Of a stretch of 32,689 nt of DNA, positions 8,027 through 17,063 are shown in pieces. The notes under the pieces were generated by a model. The model was not told where the DNA came from and did not search any database. It was given only the letters and a program-made list of their open reading frames with translations. The first letter of the stretch is position 1, and each line of letters starts with the position of its first letter. Position numbers and translations under genes: made by a program. The stretch covers positions 1 through 32,689 of the forward strand of contig JBDSUJ010000015.1 in NCBI GenBank assembly GCA_039927815.1, given 5' to 3'. The DNA comes from Croceibacterium_A sp039927815. Lineage in GTDB: Bacteria > Pseudomonadota > Alphaproteobacteria > Sphingomonadales > Sphingomonadaceae.

Positions 8027-8650
8027 ATGAGTGGCAGTGAATTGGCCGAAGTCCGCCGGCCCGGGGCAATGCAGCGCCTGGCGCGCGCGTTCGGGCCGGC
8101 CGGCGTATTCTTCCGCGGGTTTCTCGAACATCCGCGGATGGTCGGCTCGATCATTCCCTCGTCCCGCGCGACGATCGACAAGATGCTCGCCCCGGTGAAA
8201 TGGGACGAATGCCGGCTGTTCGTCGAATACGGTCCCGGAGTGGGCACGTTTTGCCGTCCGGTGCTCGATCGCTTGCCGCGCGGGGGCGAGTTGCTGGTGA
8301 TCGACACCAACCCGTTGTTTGTCGATTATTTGCGCAAGTCGATCCGCGACAGCCGGTTCCACGCCGTGCTTGGCAGCGCCGAGGATGTCGAAGAGATCGT
8401 CAAGTCGATCGGCCATGAAAAAGCCGACTACGTCCTGTCCGGTCTGCCGTTCTCCACCTTGCCACCCGGCGTTGGGGCGGCCATCGCCGCCGCCACTTAT
8501 CGTGTCGTGCGCGCTGGCGGTGCGTTTTTAACTTACCAGTTCAGCGCCGTGGCGCGCGATCTGACCGCCCGCCACTTCGAGCGCGTCGAGACAGGGTTCA
8601 CCTGGGTCAACGTCCCCCCATGCCTGCTGGCGTGGGGATGGAAGGCCTAG
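8027..8650 (+). CDS. Class I SAM-dependent methyltransferase (phospholipid N-methyltransferase/rRNA-methylase-like)
   Basis: A 207-residue Rossmann-fold methyltransferase. SAM motif I is VEYGPGVGTF, the acidic end of beta-2 is VIDTN, and SGLPFSTLP stands where amino methyltransferases carry the NPPY-like motif IV. The FLEHPRMVGSIIPSS lead-in is typical of the PmtA-like phospholipid N-methyltransferases, though many proteins of this class are simply called methyltransferase. I placed the start at the ATG 8027; a TTG at 8015 with GGGAG just upstream is the alternative. A GTCCGG...CCGGAC inverted repeat at 7981-8003 lies in the promoter region. It converges on the next gene with a 3-bp gap. Confidence 0.8.
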   Translation: MSGSELAEVRRPGAMQRLARAFGPAGVFFRGFLEHPRMVGSIIPSSRATIDKMLAPVKWDECRLFVEYGPGVGTFCRPVLDRLPRGGELLVIDTNPLFVDYLRKSIRDSRFHAVLGSAEDVEEIVKSIGHEKADYVLSGLPFSTLPPGVGAAIAAATYRVVRAGGAFLTYQFSAVARDLTARHFERVETGFTWVNVPPCLLAWGWKA

Positions 8651-8653
8651 ACG

Positions 8654-9478
8654 CTACTCGAACGTTTCGGCCACGCTGGGGGAGCCCGCCCCGCCCAGTT
8701 GGTCGTGCATCGAAACCAGGAGCGCGCTGATCAGCATCGCAGCCAGCATGCCAATGATGCCGGTTACGATCCCGAACAGGAATGTCCCACTGCCGCCCGC
8801 TGCTGCTCCAAGTGCGGTCATCGCCAGGGTGAGGACCAGGAAGATCACCGCATAGGCGATCAGCAGCAGAACGAAGAAGCCGTAGATCCGCCACCGCGCG
8901 GGTCGCGTCAGCCGCCACGAGCGGGCAAAGCCCTTGAACGGATTGCGCGCGCCTTCGAGCACCACGACTGGCAACAGCAGTGACAGGCGTGTAAAAACGT
9001 ACCCGACCCCGAGTATAAGCACGATCACCGTCAGCGCGCTGGCCCCGCCGGTGCCAACGGCCAGGCTCAGGACCTTCGCGAGCAAACCCAGAACGATGCC
9101 GGCCACCAGGGCCGCCGCAATGTAGCCAACCAGGAATAGCAGGAACGCCCCGATCAGAGACGGCAAGGCCCTGATCGCGCGCCCAATTGCCGCGCCGACT
9201 GTCGGCCGTTCGGGCCCCATAAGCGCGACCATCGCGGCATACCCGATCAACGACACCAGCATCAGCCCCATCATCGCCCCAAAGAAGCCCGGAAGCATTG
9301 ACTGGATCCGCGCCTGCGCCGCCTCGGGATTCGCGCCTGGCATAGCCAATTCGAACAATTGCGGCATCGCCACGACCAGCGCCAGGCTGGGCAGCAACAT
9401 GAAGATGCCCGCGATCAGCGCCAGTAATTGAAAATTGGCGCGCACCATCGCCATCGCCTGCGACCAAGTGCGGTTCAT
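8654..9478 (-). CDS. Multi-pass membrane protein, glycerophosphodiester phosphodiesterase membrane-domain-like
   Basis: A 274-residue protein with about six hydrophobic segments, for example LLALIAGIFMLLPSLALVVA and IYGFFVLLLIAYAVIFLVLT. The basic stretch FKGFARSWRLTRPARWRIYG between late helices is characteristic of the membrane domain found in some glycerophosphodiester phosphodiesterases and in stand-alone proteins of unknown function. No catalytic phosphodiesterase domain is present. I chose the ATG at 9478 (MNRTWSQAMAMV); the frame continues upstream but would run through the divergent lipB start. Its real job is unknown. Confidence 0.75.
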   Translation of the reverse strand: MNRTWSQAMAMVRANFQLLALIAGIFMLLPSLALVVAMPQLFELAMPGANPEAAQARIQSMLPGFFGAMMGLMLVSLIGYAAMVALMGPERPTVGAAIGRAIRALPSLIGAFLLFLVGYIAAALVAGIVLGLLAKVLSLAVGTGGASALTVIVLILGVGYVFTRLSLLLPVVVLEGARNPFKGFARSWRLTRPARWRIYGFFVLLLIAYAVIFLVLTLAMTALGAAAGGSGTFLFGIVTGIIGMLAAMLISALLVSMHDQLGGAGSPSVAETFE

Positions 9479-9505
9479 GTCGAATTGCACGTTTACGCTC
9501 CCCCA

Positions 9506-10216
9506 ATGCCCGCGAATGCCATAACCCGCCTTTTCGCGATGATGCAAACGCCGCCCCGTGAATCGATCCCGGTAACACCGGATGCGCTCGAGTGGCGCGG
9601 CACGGCCGCGCCCGTGCCCTATCGCGTGGCGCTGGCCGAGCAGGAAGCCCGCAATGCGGCAATCGCCGCTGGCCACGCGAACGAACTGATCTGGCTGCTC
9701 GAGCACCCGCCGGTCTACACGGCCGGCACCAGCGCCCCGGCGCACGAGTTGATCGACGCGCGGTTCGAGGTTGTCGAAACCGGGCGCGGGGGCCGATACA
9801 CCTATCATGGACCCGGTCAGCGGGTCGGCTACGTCCTGCTCGACCTCGGCCGCCGCGGTCACGACGTCAGGCGGTTCGTCCACGGCCTCGAGATCTGGGT
9901 CATCGCCACGCTCTCGACCTTCGGAGTCGAAGCATGGTCAGTGCCTGACCGGATCGGTATCTGGACCCGCGACATCGGCGGCGCCGAAGCGAAGATCGGG
10001 GCGATCGGAGTGCGGGTGCGCAAGTGGGTGACGATGCACGGATTCGCGGTCAATCTCGATCCCGATCTGACCCATTTCAGCGGCATCGTACCTTGTGGAA
10101 TCGCCGATTACGGAGTCACCAGCCTGGCCCGGCTCGGCGTGCCTGTTGCGCCCGAGGCATGGGATGAGGCATTGCGCGCGGGTTCCCCGGCGTTTCTGGC
10201 GGGGCTGACGGAGTGA
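9506..10216 (+). CDS. lipB: Octanoyltransferase (lipoyl/octanoyl-ACP:protein transferase)
   Basis: LipB moves octanoate from acyl carrier protein to the lipoyl domains of 2-oxoacid dehydrogenases and the glycine cleavage H protein, the first step of endogenous lipoate synthesis. The 236-residue product shows EHPPVYTAGTS, the signature GRGGRYTYHGPGQ, EAKIGAIGVRV with catalytic Lys163, and GIVPCGI with catalytic Cys197. The start is uncertain: ATG at 9506 or the consecutive ATGs at 9539/9542, none with a clear ribosome site. LipA is not in the window. The stop overlaps a GTG of the following lipoprotein frame. Confidence 0.94.
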   Translation: MPANAITRLFAMMQTPPRESIPVTPDALEWRGTAAPVPYRVALAEQEARNAAIAAGHANELIWLLEHPPVYTAGTSAPAHELIDARFEVVETGRGGRYTYHGPGQRVGYVLLDLGRRGHDVRRFVHGLEIWVIATLSTFGVEAWSVPDRIGIWTRDIGGAEAKIGAIGVRVRKWVTMHGFAVNLDPDLTHFSGIVPCGIADYGVTSLARLGVPVAPEAWDEALRAGSPAFLAGLTE

Positions 10217-10218
10217 CC

Positions 10219-10527
10219 ATGCTGCGCATTGCCCCCTTAGTGCTGATCCTCGCAGCGCTTGCCGCGTGCAATAAGTCCGACGATTCAAGTCACTCAGCCA
10301 CTGGGCGAGTGCTTGAAGGCACGATCAGCGATGCCATGCTGCCGGTCGACACCGTCACATCCGAACCACCGCTGGCGGAACCCGAAGCGACGCCGAGCAA
10401 GGGGCCCGCGGCCAAGATCGACGCCAAAAAGGTAACCACCGAAAAATCGGCCGCCGGCGACTCTCAAGCCGACGTCGAAGCGCCCCCGCTGCCCAGCGAA
10501 GCGCCCCCGGCCGCTCCCCCCGAGTAG
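10219..10527 (+). CDS. Small Pro/Ala-rich lipoprotein
   Basis: A 102-residue secreted lipoprotein. The N-terminus MLRIAPLVLILAALAAC carries a lipobox, LAAC, with lipidation expected at the Cys at position 17. The mature part is a disordered Pro/Glu/Ala/Lys-rich chain ending SEAPPAAPPE. I used the ATG at 10219; a GTG at 10213, overlapping the lipB stop, adds two residues. It is likely co-transcribed with lipB. Its stop abuts that of the convergent lyase gene with no spacer. No family recognised. Confidence 0.7.
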   Translation: MLRIAPLVLILAALAACNKSDDSSHSATGRVLEGTISDAMLPVDTVTSEPPLAEPEATPSKGPAAKIDAKKVTTEKSAAGDSQADVEAPPLPSEAPPAAPPE

Positions 10528-11412
10528 CTAGCTCCCGCGTTCGAGCAACCGCCGCGCCGCGGTCAGGTGCGGCTGATCGATCATGTCACCGTCGAGCGAC
10601 AGCGCGCCAGCTCCGGGGTTGACGGCAAAGGCGGCCACGATCGCGCGCGCCCGTGCAAGTGCCTCGGTGCTGGGGGAGAACGCGGCGTTGATCACCGGCA
10701 CCTGGTCGGGATGGATCGCCAGCATGCCGGTGAAGCCATCGGCATACGAATCGAGGGCCGCGCGTTCGAGGCCCGAGAGGTCGCGAAAGTCGCTGTAGAG
10801 CGTGTCCACGGCCATCACCTCGCATGCATGCGCTGTCAGCAGAACTTGCGCGCGCACCCAGCGAAAGGCGTCGGTCCACGCCGCACGCCCGTCGCGCTTG
10901 CGCAAGGCACCGATCGCGGCGGAAAGATCCTCAGCGCCCCAAGTCAACCCGGCCAGCCGCGGAATGGCGACATCGGCGTAGCGAGAGATGGCCAGCGCTG
11001 CGGCGGCGGTCTCGCTGACCAAAGGCAGTATTTGCACCGCGCCGATGGCCAATCCATTGAGGCTTTCGTGCTCGCAGACTTCCACGGCGAGCATCTGGAT
11101 CTGCTCGGGTCCGGTCGCCTTGGGCACGACGATGCCGTCCGGACGCCCTGTCATGACCGCCGCCAGATCGTCGCGCCACAGGGGAGTGTCGAGCGGGTTG
11201 ATCCGGACCCACCGGGCGAAGCCGCCGCCGGTCACCACCTGTCGGCCATGCGCGGCAAGCCACTGGGCCGCCAACCCACGGGCTCGCTGCTTGTTGTCGG
11301 GCAGCACCGAATCCTCAAGATCAACGATCACCGCGTCCGCCCCAAATCTCGCCGCCTTCGCCAGCTTGGTCTCGTCGCCGCCTGGCACGAACATCCACGA
11401 ACGGTGCGTCAT
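10528..11412 (-). CDS. CoA ester lyase, HpcH/HpaI (CitE-like) family
   Basis: A 294-residue member of the citrate-lyase-beta/malyl-CoA lyase family, TIM-barrel enzymes that cleave or form beta-hydroxyacyl-CoA esters with Mg2+. Visible family positions are the VDLEDSV stretch at 30-36, Arg70 in WVRINPLDT, VPKAT near 97, Glu134 in LVSETA and Asp162 in WGAEDLS; Glu134/Asp162 are the expected Mg2+ ligands. The citrate lyase alpha and gamma subunits are absent, so a stand-alone lyase acting on a malyl-CoA- or citramalyl-CoA-like substrate is likelier than citrate lyase. It is divergent from the EamA gene across 71 bp. Confidence 0.87.
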   Translation of the reverse strand: MTHRSWMFVPGGDETKLAKAARFGADAVIVDLEDSVLPDNKQRARGLAAQWLAAHGRQVVTGGGFARWVRINPLDTPLWRDDLAAVMTGRPDGIVVPKATGPEQIQMLAVEVCEHESLNGLAIGAVQILPLVSETAAAALAISRYADVAIPRLAGLTWGAEDLSAAIGALRKRDGRAAWTDAFRWVRAQVLLTAHACEVMAVDTLYSDFRDLSGLERAALDSYADGFTGMLAIHPDQVPVINAAFSPSTEALARARAIVAAFAVNPGAGALSLDGDMIDQPHLTAARRLLERGS

Positions 11413-11483
11413 TTTTGCGTGCTTCCCCCGAAATTGAAGGCGTTATCTATAGCCCGGCGCGGGCCGCGCGCTAGACAAGCGCG

Positions 11484-12377
11484 ATGGAGCGTAAGCGCGT
11501 GGGGCCGCTGGCGGCGCTGATCGGCGGCAACGTGGCGCTGGCGATGGGGCCGTGGTTTGTCAGGGTGGCGGACACCGGGCCGGTCGCCACCGGTTTCTGG
11601 CGGCTGGCACTGGCGTTGCCGGTTCTGGCGCTGCTCGCTCGGGCCAACCGCCAGCGGCTCGGCGGACTGCCGAACAAAGTGGCGCTGGCAGTCGTGCTGA
11701 GCGGCGTCCTGTTCGCGTTCGATATCGCCAGCTGGCATATCGGCATCGGACTGACCCGGCTCGCCAACGCCACCTTGTTCGGCAACGCCGGCAGCCTGGT
11801 GCTGATGGTGTGGGGTTTCATCGCCTGGCGCCGGCTACCCCGCGGCGCCGAATGGGCGGCGCTGGCGGCTGCGGTGATCGGCGCGGCGATACTGATGGGC
11901 CGCAGTTTCGAGATTTCCCCGCGCACGTTGCTTGGCGATCTGTTCTGCCTGACCGCCGGGATGCTCTACGCCGGGTATCTGCTGATCCTGCACGATGCAC
12001 GCAAGGCGCTCGGCGGATGGAGCCTGCTGACGTGGTCGAGCGCCACCTGCGCGCCGGTCCTGCTCGCCATCGCGCTGATGGCTGGAGAACGCATCGTGCC
12101 CGGCAACTGGTGGCCGGTGATCGGACTGGCGGTGATCAGCCAGCTGATCGGCCAGGGTCTGCTGGTCTACGCCCTGCGGCACTTCCCGCCGCTCGTGATC
12201 GGCATCGCCCTGCTGAGCCAGCCGGCGGTGGCCGCGCTGGCCGGCTGGATCGCCTTTCATGAAGTGCTCTCGACGGGCGACCTGGTCGGAATCGCGCTGG
12301 TCAGCTCGGCACTCGTGCTGTCGCGGGCGGCGGGGGAATCGACGCCGCCGAAGTCCGCTGATAGACCTGCCCGATAA
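11484..12377 (+). CDS. EamA/DMT-family transporter
   Basis: A 297-residue drug/metabolite transporter with ten predicted membrane helices in two EamA repeats. The first starts at LAALIGGNVALAMGPWFVRV and the second at TLLGDLFCLTAGMLYAGYLLI. Members export amino acids, nucleosides or other small metabolites; the substrate cannot be read from sequence. It begins an apparent three-gene operon with an MFS gene 29 bp downstream and an exported metallo-beta-lactamase-fold protein. The divergent region upstream contains GCCCG-GCG-CGGGC at 11452-11464, which may be an operator. Confidence 0.88.
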   Translation: MERKRVGPLAALIGGNVALAMGPWFVRVADTGPVATGFWRLALALPVLALLARANRQRLGGLPNKVALAVVLSGVLFAFDIASWHIGIGLTRLANATLFGNAGSLVLMVWGFIAWRRLPRGAEWAALAAAVIGAAILMGRSFEISPRTLLGDLFCLTAGMLYAGYLLILHDARKALGGWSLLTWSSATCAPVLLAIALMAGERIVPGNWWPVIGLAVISQLIGQGLLVYALRHFPPLVIGIALLSQPAVAALAGWIAFHEVLSTGDLVGIALVSSALVLSRAAGESTPPKSADRPAR

Positions 12378-12406
12378 GAGAAACAGAAATAACACACGGG
12401 GGCGAG

Positions 12407-13642
12407 ATGCAGCAGGACACCGAGGCCGCGCGCTGGGACACCGGCTACGAATGGAAGATCATCCTGATCCTCAGCCTGACTTTCGGGCTGGTCGGGCTCG
12501 ACCGCTTCATTCTGCCGGTATTGTTCCCCGCGTTCATGAACGAGCTGGGCCTGACATATCAGGACCTCGGCAACCTGGTTGGCATCCTGGCGGTATTCTG
12601 GGGCATCTCAGCCTTTGCGATGGGTTTCCTCAGTGATCGAGTCGGCCGCCGCAAGGTGCTGATCCCTGCGGTGATCGTGTTCTCTCTAATGTCCGCCTTC
12701 TCCGGCATGGTTGGCGGGCTGATCAGCCTGCTCATGATACGCGCGGTGATGGGGCTGGCCGAAGGCCCGGTCGCATCGATCGGCGTGGCGGTCGCGGTCG
12801 AAGCCTCGCACCCCAAGCGGCGGGGCATGAACAACGGCATCTTCCAATGCATGATCTCGCTGATGGGCAACGCCATCGGGCCGATCATTGCCACCCAACT
12901 ACTGCTGGTGACCGGCTGGCGTACGGTGTTTCTGCTGGTCGGCATTCCTGGCCTGATCATGGCCGCGGCGATGTTCTTTGTGGTGCGCGAGCCGGCCACG
13001 GCGCCGGCCGGCAGCACGCCGACAGCGCGCGCCAGCTTCACCGATCTGTTCAGGCACCGCAACGTGCCGCTGGCGATGCTGACGCTGATGTGCGCGATGG
13101 GCGGGGTGTTCGTGCTGGCGGCGATGGCGCCCAGCTACCTGACCGATTATCTCAAACTTTCGCCGCAGAACATGGGTTTCGTATTTTCCGCGGTCGGGTT
13201 CGGGGGCGCGATCGGGCAGTTCGGGATGCCGACCGTGTCTGACTTCATCGGCCGCAAGCTGGCGACGCTGGTGTCGTATATCCTGGCCGCAGTGTTCACT
13301 TACCTATTCGCGCACGCCGGCGCTGCCAACCTGACGACGTTGTTCGTGCTGCTGTTCTTCGCCGCACTGTTCAATTTCTCGGCGCTGGCGATCCTCGCCG
13401 GGCCGATCGCGGCTGAAGCGGCTCCGCTCGGCATGGTTGCGTCGGTGGCCGGTCTGGTGATCGGCGCGGGCGAGGTATTCGGCGGCGGCGTAGCCCCGAT
13501 CATCGCCGGCAATATCGCCGCTTCAAGCGGCATCCAGCACGTCTTTACCTTCACCATCGCCAGCCTGATCGCGGGCTTTGTGATCGCGCTGTTCCTGAAG
13601 GAAACCGCCCCGCGAAAGACCGGAATGGAGTTAGCGGAATGA
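12407..13642 (+). CDS. MFS transporter
   Basis: A 411-residue major facilitator with about 12 helices. The loop 2-3 signature is MGFLSDRVGRRK and its second-half counterpart is VSDFIGRKL. FGLVGLDRFILPVLFPAFMN in helix 1 carries the acidic residue common in organic-anion proton symporters. A GGGGGCG purine run sits just before the ATG. The stop overlaps the next ATG (ATGA), so transporter and exported hydrolase are translationally coupled. Probably imports a product of that hydrolase, or a related organic acid. Confidence 0.9.
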   Translation: MQQDTEAARWDTGYEWKIILILSLTFGLVGLDRFILPVLFPAFMNELGLTYQDLGNLVGILAVFWGISAFAMGFLSDRVGRRKVLIPAVIVFSLMSAFSGMVGGLISLLMIRAVMGLAEGPVASIGVAVAVEASHPKRRGMNNGIFQCMISLMGNAIGPIIATQLLLVTGWRTVFLLVGIPGLIMAAAMFFVVREPATAPAGSTPTARASFTDLFRHRNVPLAMLTLMCAMGGVFVLAAMAPSYLTDYLKLSPQNMGFVFSAVGFGGAIGQFGMPTVSDFIGRKLATLVSYILAAVFTYLFAHAGAANLTTLFVLLFFAALFNFSALAILAGPIAAEAAPLGMVASVAGLVIGAGEVFGGGVAPIIAGNIAASSGIQHVFTFTIASLIAGFVIALFLKETAPRKTGMELAE

Positions 13643-15165
13643 ACAAAGCTGTCATCAGGCTCTGCCTCTTCATGCTGCTGTTCACTGCGGCGGCCGGGGC
13701 GCAGGCCCAAGATGACGCGTCCGCCCGCGTGGAATTGGATCGGGCCGCCCAGGCGATGGGCGGCCTCGACAGGCTGCGCGGTCTGCACAACGTGGTGCTG
13801 ACAGGGTTCGGCCAGCGCCTCTATCACGAAGGCGGCGGCAACGAGACTGGCGACGAACACTCGCCGATCAAGTGGCAGGCCGTTACCGACGCGCAGCGAA
13901 CCTTCGATCTGCCTCGCCGCCGCGCCCTTAACCAGGAACGCCGCGCGTTCGAATTTCCCTTCGCCGGCCTGTTCGGGCTGAATTTCGCGCGGACCACGAC
14001 GCTCCAGACAGGCGTCATGCTGCTCGATCATCCCCTGCCCGCGCTGCTCGAGGCGCTCGCGCCGGGCACCCGGCTTGGGGCGGTTTCTCAGGAGAACGGG
14101 GTGACGGTGGTTGAGTTCACGCCGCCCGGATCGCCCAGCCAGGCGTGGATCGGGATCGACCCCGCCACGCATCTGCCCAAGTTTACCCGCTGGATCAGCG
14201 GTAGCGCGACGCTGGGAGATGTGACCACGACCGCCTGGTTCACCGGTTACATGCCGTTTAGCGGAGTCCAGCTGCCGATGGGGCTGGTCAACGAGATGGA
14301 CTGGCGCAAGCAGGTCAGCCTGACCTTCCAGGTCGATTCCTACCGGGTCGACTTACCCTCGGCCCAGCTTCCGCAGTTTCCCGCCCCGCCGCCTGCGGTC
14401 GCGATCGCTGCCGTCGCGGCCACAGCGAAGAAGGTCGCGGACGGCGTGTGGGACGTGCGCGTCGCGAACGCCGGCGGACCAGTGATCGAATTCGCCCGGC
14501 GGCTGGTGATGTTCGAGGCCTATGGCAGCGAGGCAGAAACTCTGGCCCGCATTGACGCCGCCAACGCGCTGGTTCCAGGCAAGAAAGTCGAGGCGGTGAT
14601 CGTCACTCATCATCACTTCGATCACACCGGCGGCCTGAGGGCGGCGTTGTCGCGCGGGCTGGAGGTCATCTCTCAGCGGGGCAACGAAGGCATCATACGC
14701 GAGATGGCCAGCCGCCCGGCCCGGTTCTATCCGGACGCTCTCGCCCGCAGCCCGCATCCGCTCACTTTCACCCCGGTGGACGAGAAGCTGGTGATCGAGG
14801 ATGCGAAACAGCGGCTCGAGATTTACCGCGTGGTCGAGCATGGCCACATGCCCAACGCAGTGTTCGCCTATCTCCCGCGCGATCGGATAAGCATGGAGGG
14901 AGACTTTGGCGATGAGAGCTGGCAGCTACATTGGTGGGGCAGCGCCCTTACCGCGAATATCAAACAATACGGAATCGCGCCGACAACCAACATCGCGGTT
15001 CACGGCTCGGGCCCATTGTCGATCGAGCAGACCCTCACCAACAACCGCAAGCAGATTGCGGCAGCCGTGGAATATTGCCGCACCACCGAGCAGGGCGGGC
15101 GGTTCGTCTCCGGTTGTCCAATCCAATATGACGCGCAAGGACCGGTACCGCTGACGCCGCGGTGA
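13639..15165 (+). CDS. Exported metallo-beta-lactamase-fold hydrolase
   Basis: A 508-residue protein with a signal peptide (hydrophobic core LCLFMLLFTAAAG, cleavage near AQA-QD), so it acts in the periplasm. The N-terminal 250 residues form an unassigned, beta-rich region. The C-terminal half is an MBL domain with the zinc motif HxHxDH at H324-H326-D328/H329 (THHHFDHTGG), a third-histidine candidate at H401/H403 and D422 in MEGDFGDE as the bridging acid. The fold includes lactonases, quinoprotein-relay proteins and phosphodiesterases, so the substrate is open. ATGA overlap with the MFS gene ties its job to that transporter. It converges on nadA. Confidence 0.85.
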   Translation: MNKAVIRLCLFMLLFTAAAGAQAQDDASARVELDRAAQAMGGLDRLRGLHNVVLTGFGQRLYHEGGGNETGDEHSPIKWQAVTDAQRTFDLPRRRALNQERRAFEFPFAGLFGLNFARTTTLQTGVMLLDHPLPALLEALAPGTRLGAVSQENGVTVVEFTPPGSPSQAWIGIDPATHLPKFTRWISGSATLGDVTTTAWFTGYMPFSGVQLPMGLVNEMDWRKQVSLTFQVDSYRVDLPSAQLPQFPAPPPAVAIAAVAATAKKVADGVWDVRVANAGGPVIEFARRLVMFEAYGSEAETLARIDAANALVPGKKVEAVIVTHHHFDHTGGLRAALSRGLEVISQRGNEGIIREMASRPARFYPDALARSPHPLTFTPVDEKLVIEDAKQRLEIYRVVEHGHMPNAVFAYLPRDRISMEGDFGDESWQLHWWGSALTANIKQYGIAPTTNIAVHGSGPLSIEQTLTNNRKQIAAAVEYCRTTEQGGRFVSGCPIQYDAQGPVPLTPR

Positions 15166-15185
15166 TCACCACGGTCGGCCCGAAG

Positions 15186-16205
15186 TCAGCCCACCCGCCC
15201 CAAATCCCCCTTGCCTATCGTACCGCTGGCCATTTCGAGCATGCGGTCGAGGCTCTTCTTGGCGCGCAGGCGCAGGCCTTCCTCGATCTCGATCCGAGGC
15301 TCTAGGTCGCGCAAGCTGACGTAGAGCTTCTCCATGGTGTTGAGCGCCATGTACGGGCAGATGTTGCAGTTGCAGTTCCCGTCCGCCCCGGGCGCGCCGA
15401 TGAAGCGCTTCTCGGGCAGCGCCTTGTCCATCTGGTGGATGATGTGCGGCTCGGTCGCGACGATCAGGGTATCGCCCACGAACGTCTTAGCGAACTGCAG
15501 GATCGCGCTGGTCGAGCCCACTAGCGTGGCGTGTTCGATGATGTGCGGCGGGCATTCCGGATGCGCGGCGACCGGGGCCCCGGGATGCTGCGCCATCAGC
15601 TTAATCAACTCGCGCTCCGAGAACGCCTCGTGCACGATGCACACGCCCGGCCACAGCAGCATCTCGCGGTCGAACTTGCGGTTGAGATAGCCGCCAAGGT
15701 GCCGGTCGGGCCCGAAAATGATCGGTTGGTCATTGGGGATCTGGCTGAGGATCGTCTCCGCACTCGAGCTGGTGACAATGACGTCGCTGAGCGCCTTCAC
15801 TTCGGTGGAGCAGTTGATGTAGGTCAGCGCGATGTGATCGGGGTGCGCGGCTCGGAACGCGCGGAATTTGTCCGGCGGGCAGGAATCCTCAAGGCTGCAC
15901 CCGGCGTCCATGTCGGGCACCACGACGATTTTCTGCGGGCTGAGGATCTTGGCGGTCTCGGCCATGAAGGTGACCCCGCAAAACGCGATCACGTCGGCAT
16001 CGGTGTCCGCCGCCTTGCGGCTGAGCTCGAGCGAATCGCCGACGAAATCCGCCAGGTCCTGGAGCTCGGGCTTCTGGTAATAATGCGCCAGGATTACCGC
16101 GTTGCGGTCCTTGCGAAGTCGGTCGATCTCGGCGCGCAAGTCAGTGCCGGAGAGCGAAGTGGCGGGCTGGCTGGTCATTGAGTGCAAATGGTCCCTCTGG
16201 GCCAT
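15186..16205 (-). CDS. nadA: Quinolinate synthase A
   Basis: NadA condenses iminoaspartate with dihydroxyacetone phosphate to make quinolinate for NAD synthesis, using a [4Fe-4S] cluster. The 339-residue product shows the NadA features ILAHYYQKPELQDLADFVGDS, PDMDAGCSLEDSC, YINCSTEVKA and TSSSAE in order. Cluster cysteines are expected among FCGVTF, the HPECP region and the C-terminal CNCNICPYM. Start is ATG 16205, or ATG 16178 if the first nine residues are not made. NadB and NadC are not adjacent. It lies 4 bp after the upstream membrane-protein gene, so both are probably co-transcribed. Confidence 0.95.
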   Translation of the reverse strand: MAQRDHLHSMTSQPATSLSGTDLRAEIDRLRKDRNAVILAHYYQKPELQDLADFVGDSLELSRKAADTDADVIAFCGVTFMAETAKILSPQKIVVVPDMDAGCSLEDSCPPDKFRAFRAAHPDHIALTYINCSTEVKALSDVIVTSSSAETILSQIPNDQPIIFGPDRHLGGYLNRKFDREMLLWPGVCIVHEAFSERELIKLMAQHPGAPVAAHPECPPHIIEHATLVGSTSAILQFAKTFVGDTLIVATEPHIIHQMDKALPEKRFIGAPGADGNCNCNICPYMALNTMEKLYVSLRDLEPRIEIEEGLRLRAKKSLDRMLEMASGTIGKGDLGRVG

Positions 16206-16209
16206 GGCT

Positions 16210-16929
16210 TCAACCGCTGAGCGACTTGGTTAGCGCCAGAACTGGCGGCAGTCCGGACAGCACGTAGCTCAGCGAAATGTAGCCAACAAGCACACCGGCG
16301 CCCCAGAAGTATGCCGGGTGAACTGCACCGCGCGTTCGCCGGTCAAAGAGCATGCCGACCGCGAAGTATCCGAGCAGGATGACCATAACGAGCCAATTGG
16401 CGCGCTGGTCGAAAATGTAGGGGAACGTCATCCTGCCCCAAGCCACCGCGATAAGCTGGATCATCGCTCCGAGCATCAGACGTTTATGCCAGTCGGGCTT
16501 TCTTCGGAGGCTAATCGCGGACCAGGCGAGGGCAGCGAAGGCCAGCATGTTCAGCCAGTCCATTACCAGGAAGTAGTTTGGGGTGAAGAATGGCGGCACG
16601 CGGCCGGTGCGCAGGTCCATAACGGTTACCCAGACACCGAGGCCAAAGATCCACACGCTCCAAGCCGCGGCGAGCGGTCCGAGAGCGCGGTGCGCAGTGA
16701 TGTTGCCGCGAACGACGAGCCAGTTTTGTGTTACGTAGAGCCCAACCCAAGTGACCATGGACATGCCATGCAGGTGCACCCACCACGGCGAATCAATTCT
16801 GGACGCGCCGATCGCGAAGAATGAGCCGAAGCCCGCCAAGGCGGTCATGAGGACCGCCAGCGCCATATAAAAAAAGAACTGGCGCTCTTTCTGAATCGCC
16901 GACGAATCGCGCGAGACGAGTGTCGCCAT
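16210..16929 (-). CDS. Conserved multi-pass membrane protein of unknown function
   Basis: A 239-residue protein with about seven hydrophobic segments. Histidines recur at helix ends (VHLHGMSMVTW, NITAHRALGP, DWHKRLMLGA), a pattern seen in some haem- or metal-binding membrane proteins, but no haem family can be claimed. It lies upstream of nadA with a 4-bp gap. The 134 bp upstream (16930-17063) hold no gene or structure that I can see. Confidence 0.75.
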   Translation of the reverse strand: MATLVSRDSSAIQKERQFFFYMALAVLMTALAGFGSFFAIGASRIDSPWWVHLHGMSMVTWVGLYVTQNWLVVRGNITAHRALGPLAAAWSVWIFGLGVWVTVMDLRTGRVPPFFTPNYFLVMDWLNMLAFAALAWSAISLRRKPDWHKRLMLGAMIQLIAVAWGRMTFPYIFDQRANWLVMVILLGYFAVGMLFDRRTRGAVHPAYFWGAGVLVGYISLSYVLSGLPPVLALTKSLSG

Positions 16930-17063
16930 GGCCAGAAAGCCCCCAACTTACCGCGACGCAACCTCGCGCACTTGGTGCCTTTGCGTCGTACCTGAGTCAA
17001 CCCGCGTCGCAAGCCCGCCACCCGCGAGCGGCCTTGGAGAACCAACGAGCTTCGGCGCGCAAC

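Noticed and set aside
7784..8416. 210-residue minus-strand frame opposite the methyltransferase
   Set aside because: The plus strand carries SAM-binding motifs; the minus frame has none and runs over the intergenic region.
8607..9662. 351-residue minus-strand frame overlapping the membrane-protein gene
   Set aside because: It lies in another frame of the same strand as a clear multi-helix membrane protein; Arg/Gly-rich without motifs.
15161..15170. 10-bp palindrome GGTGATCACC at the end of the MBL gene
   Set aside because: It is short, contains the stop codon and has no T-run; it can easily arise by chance.
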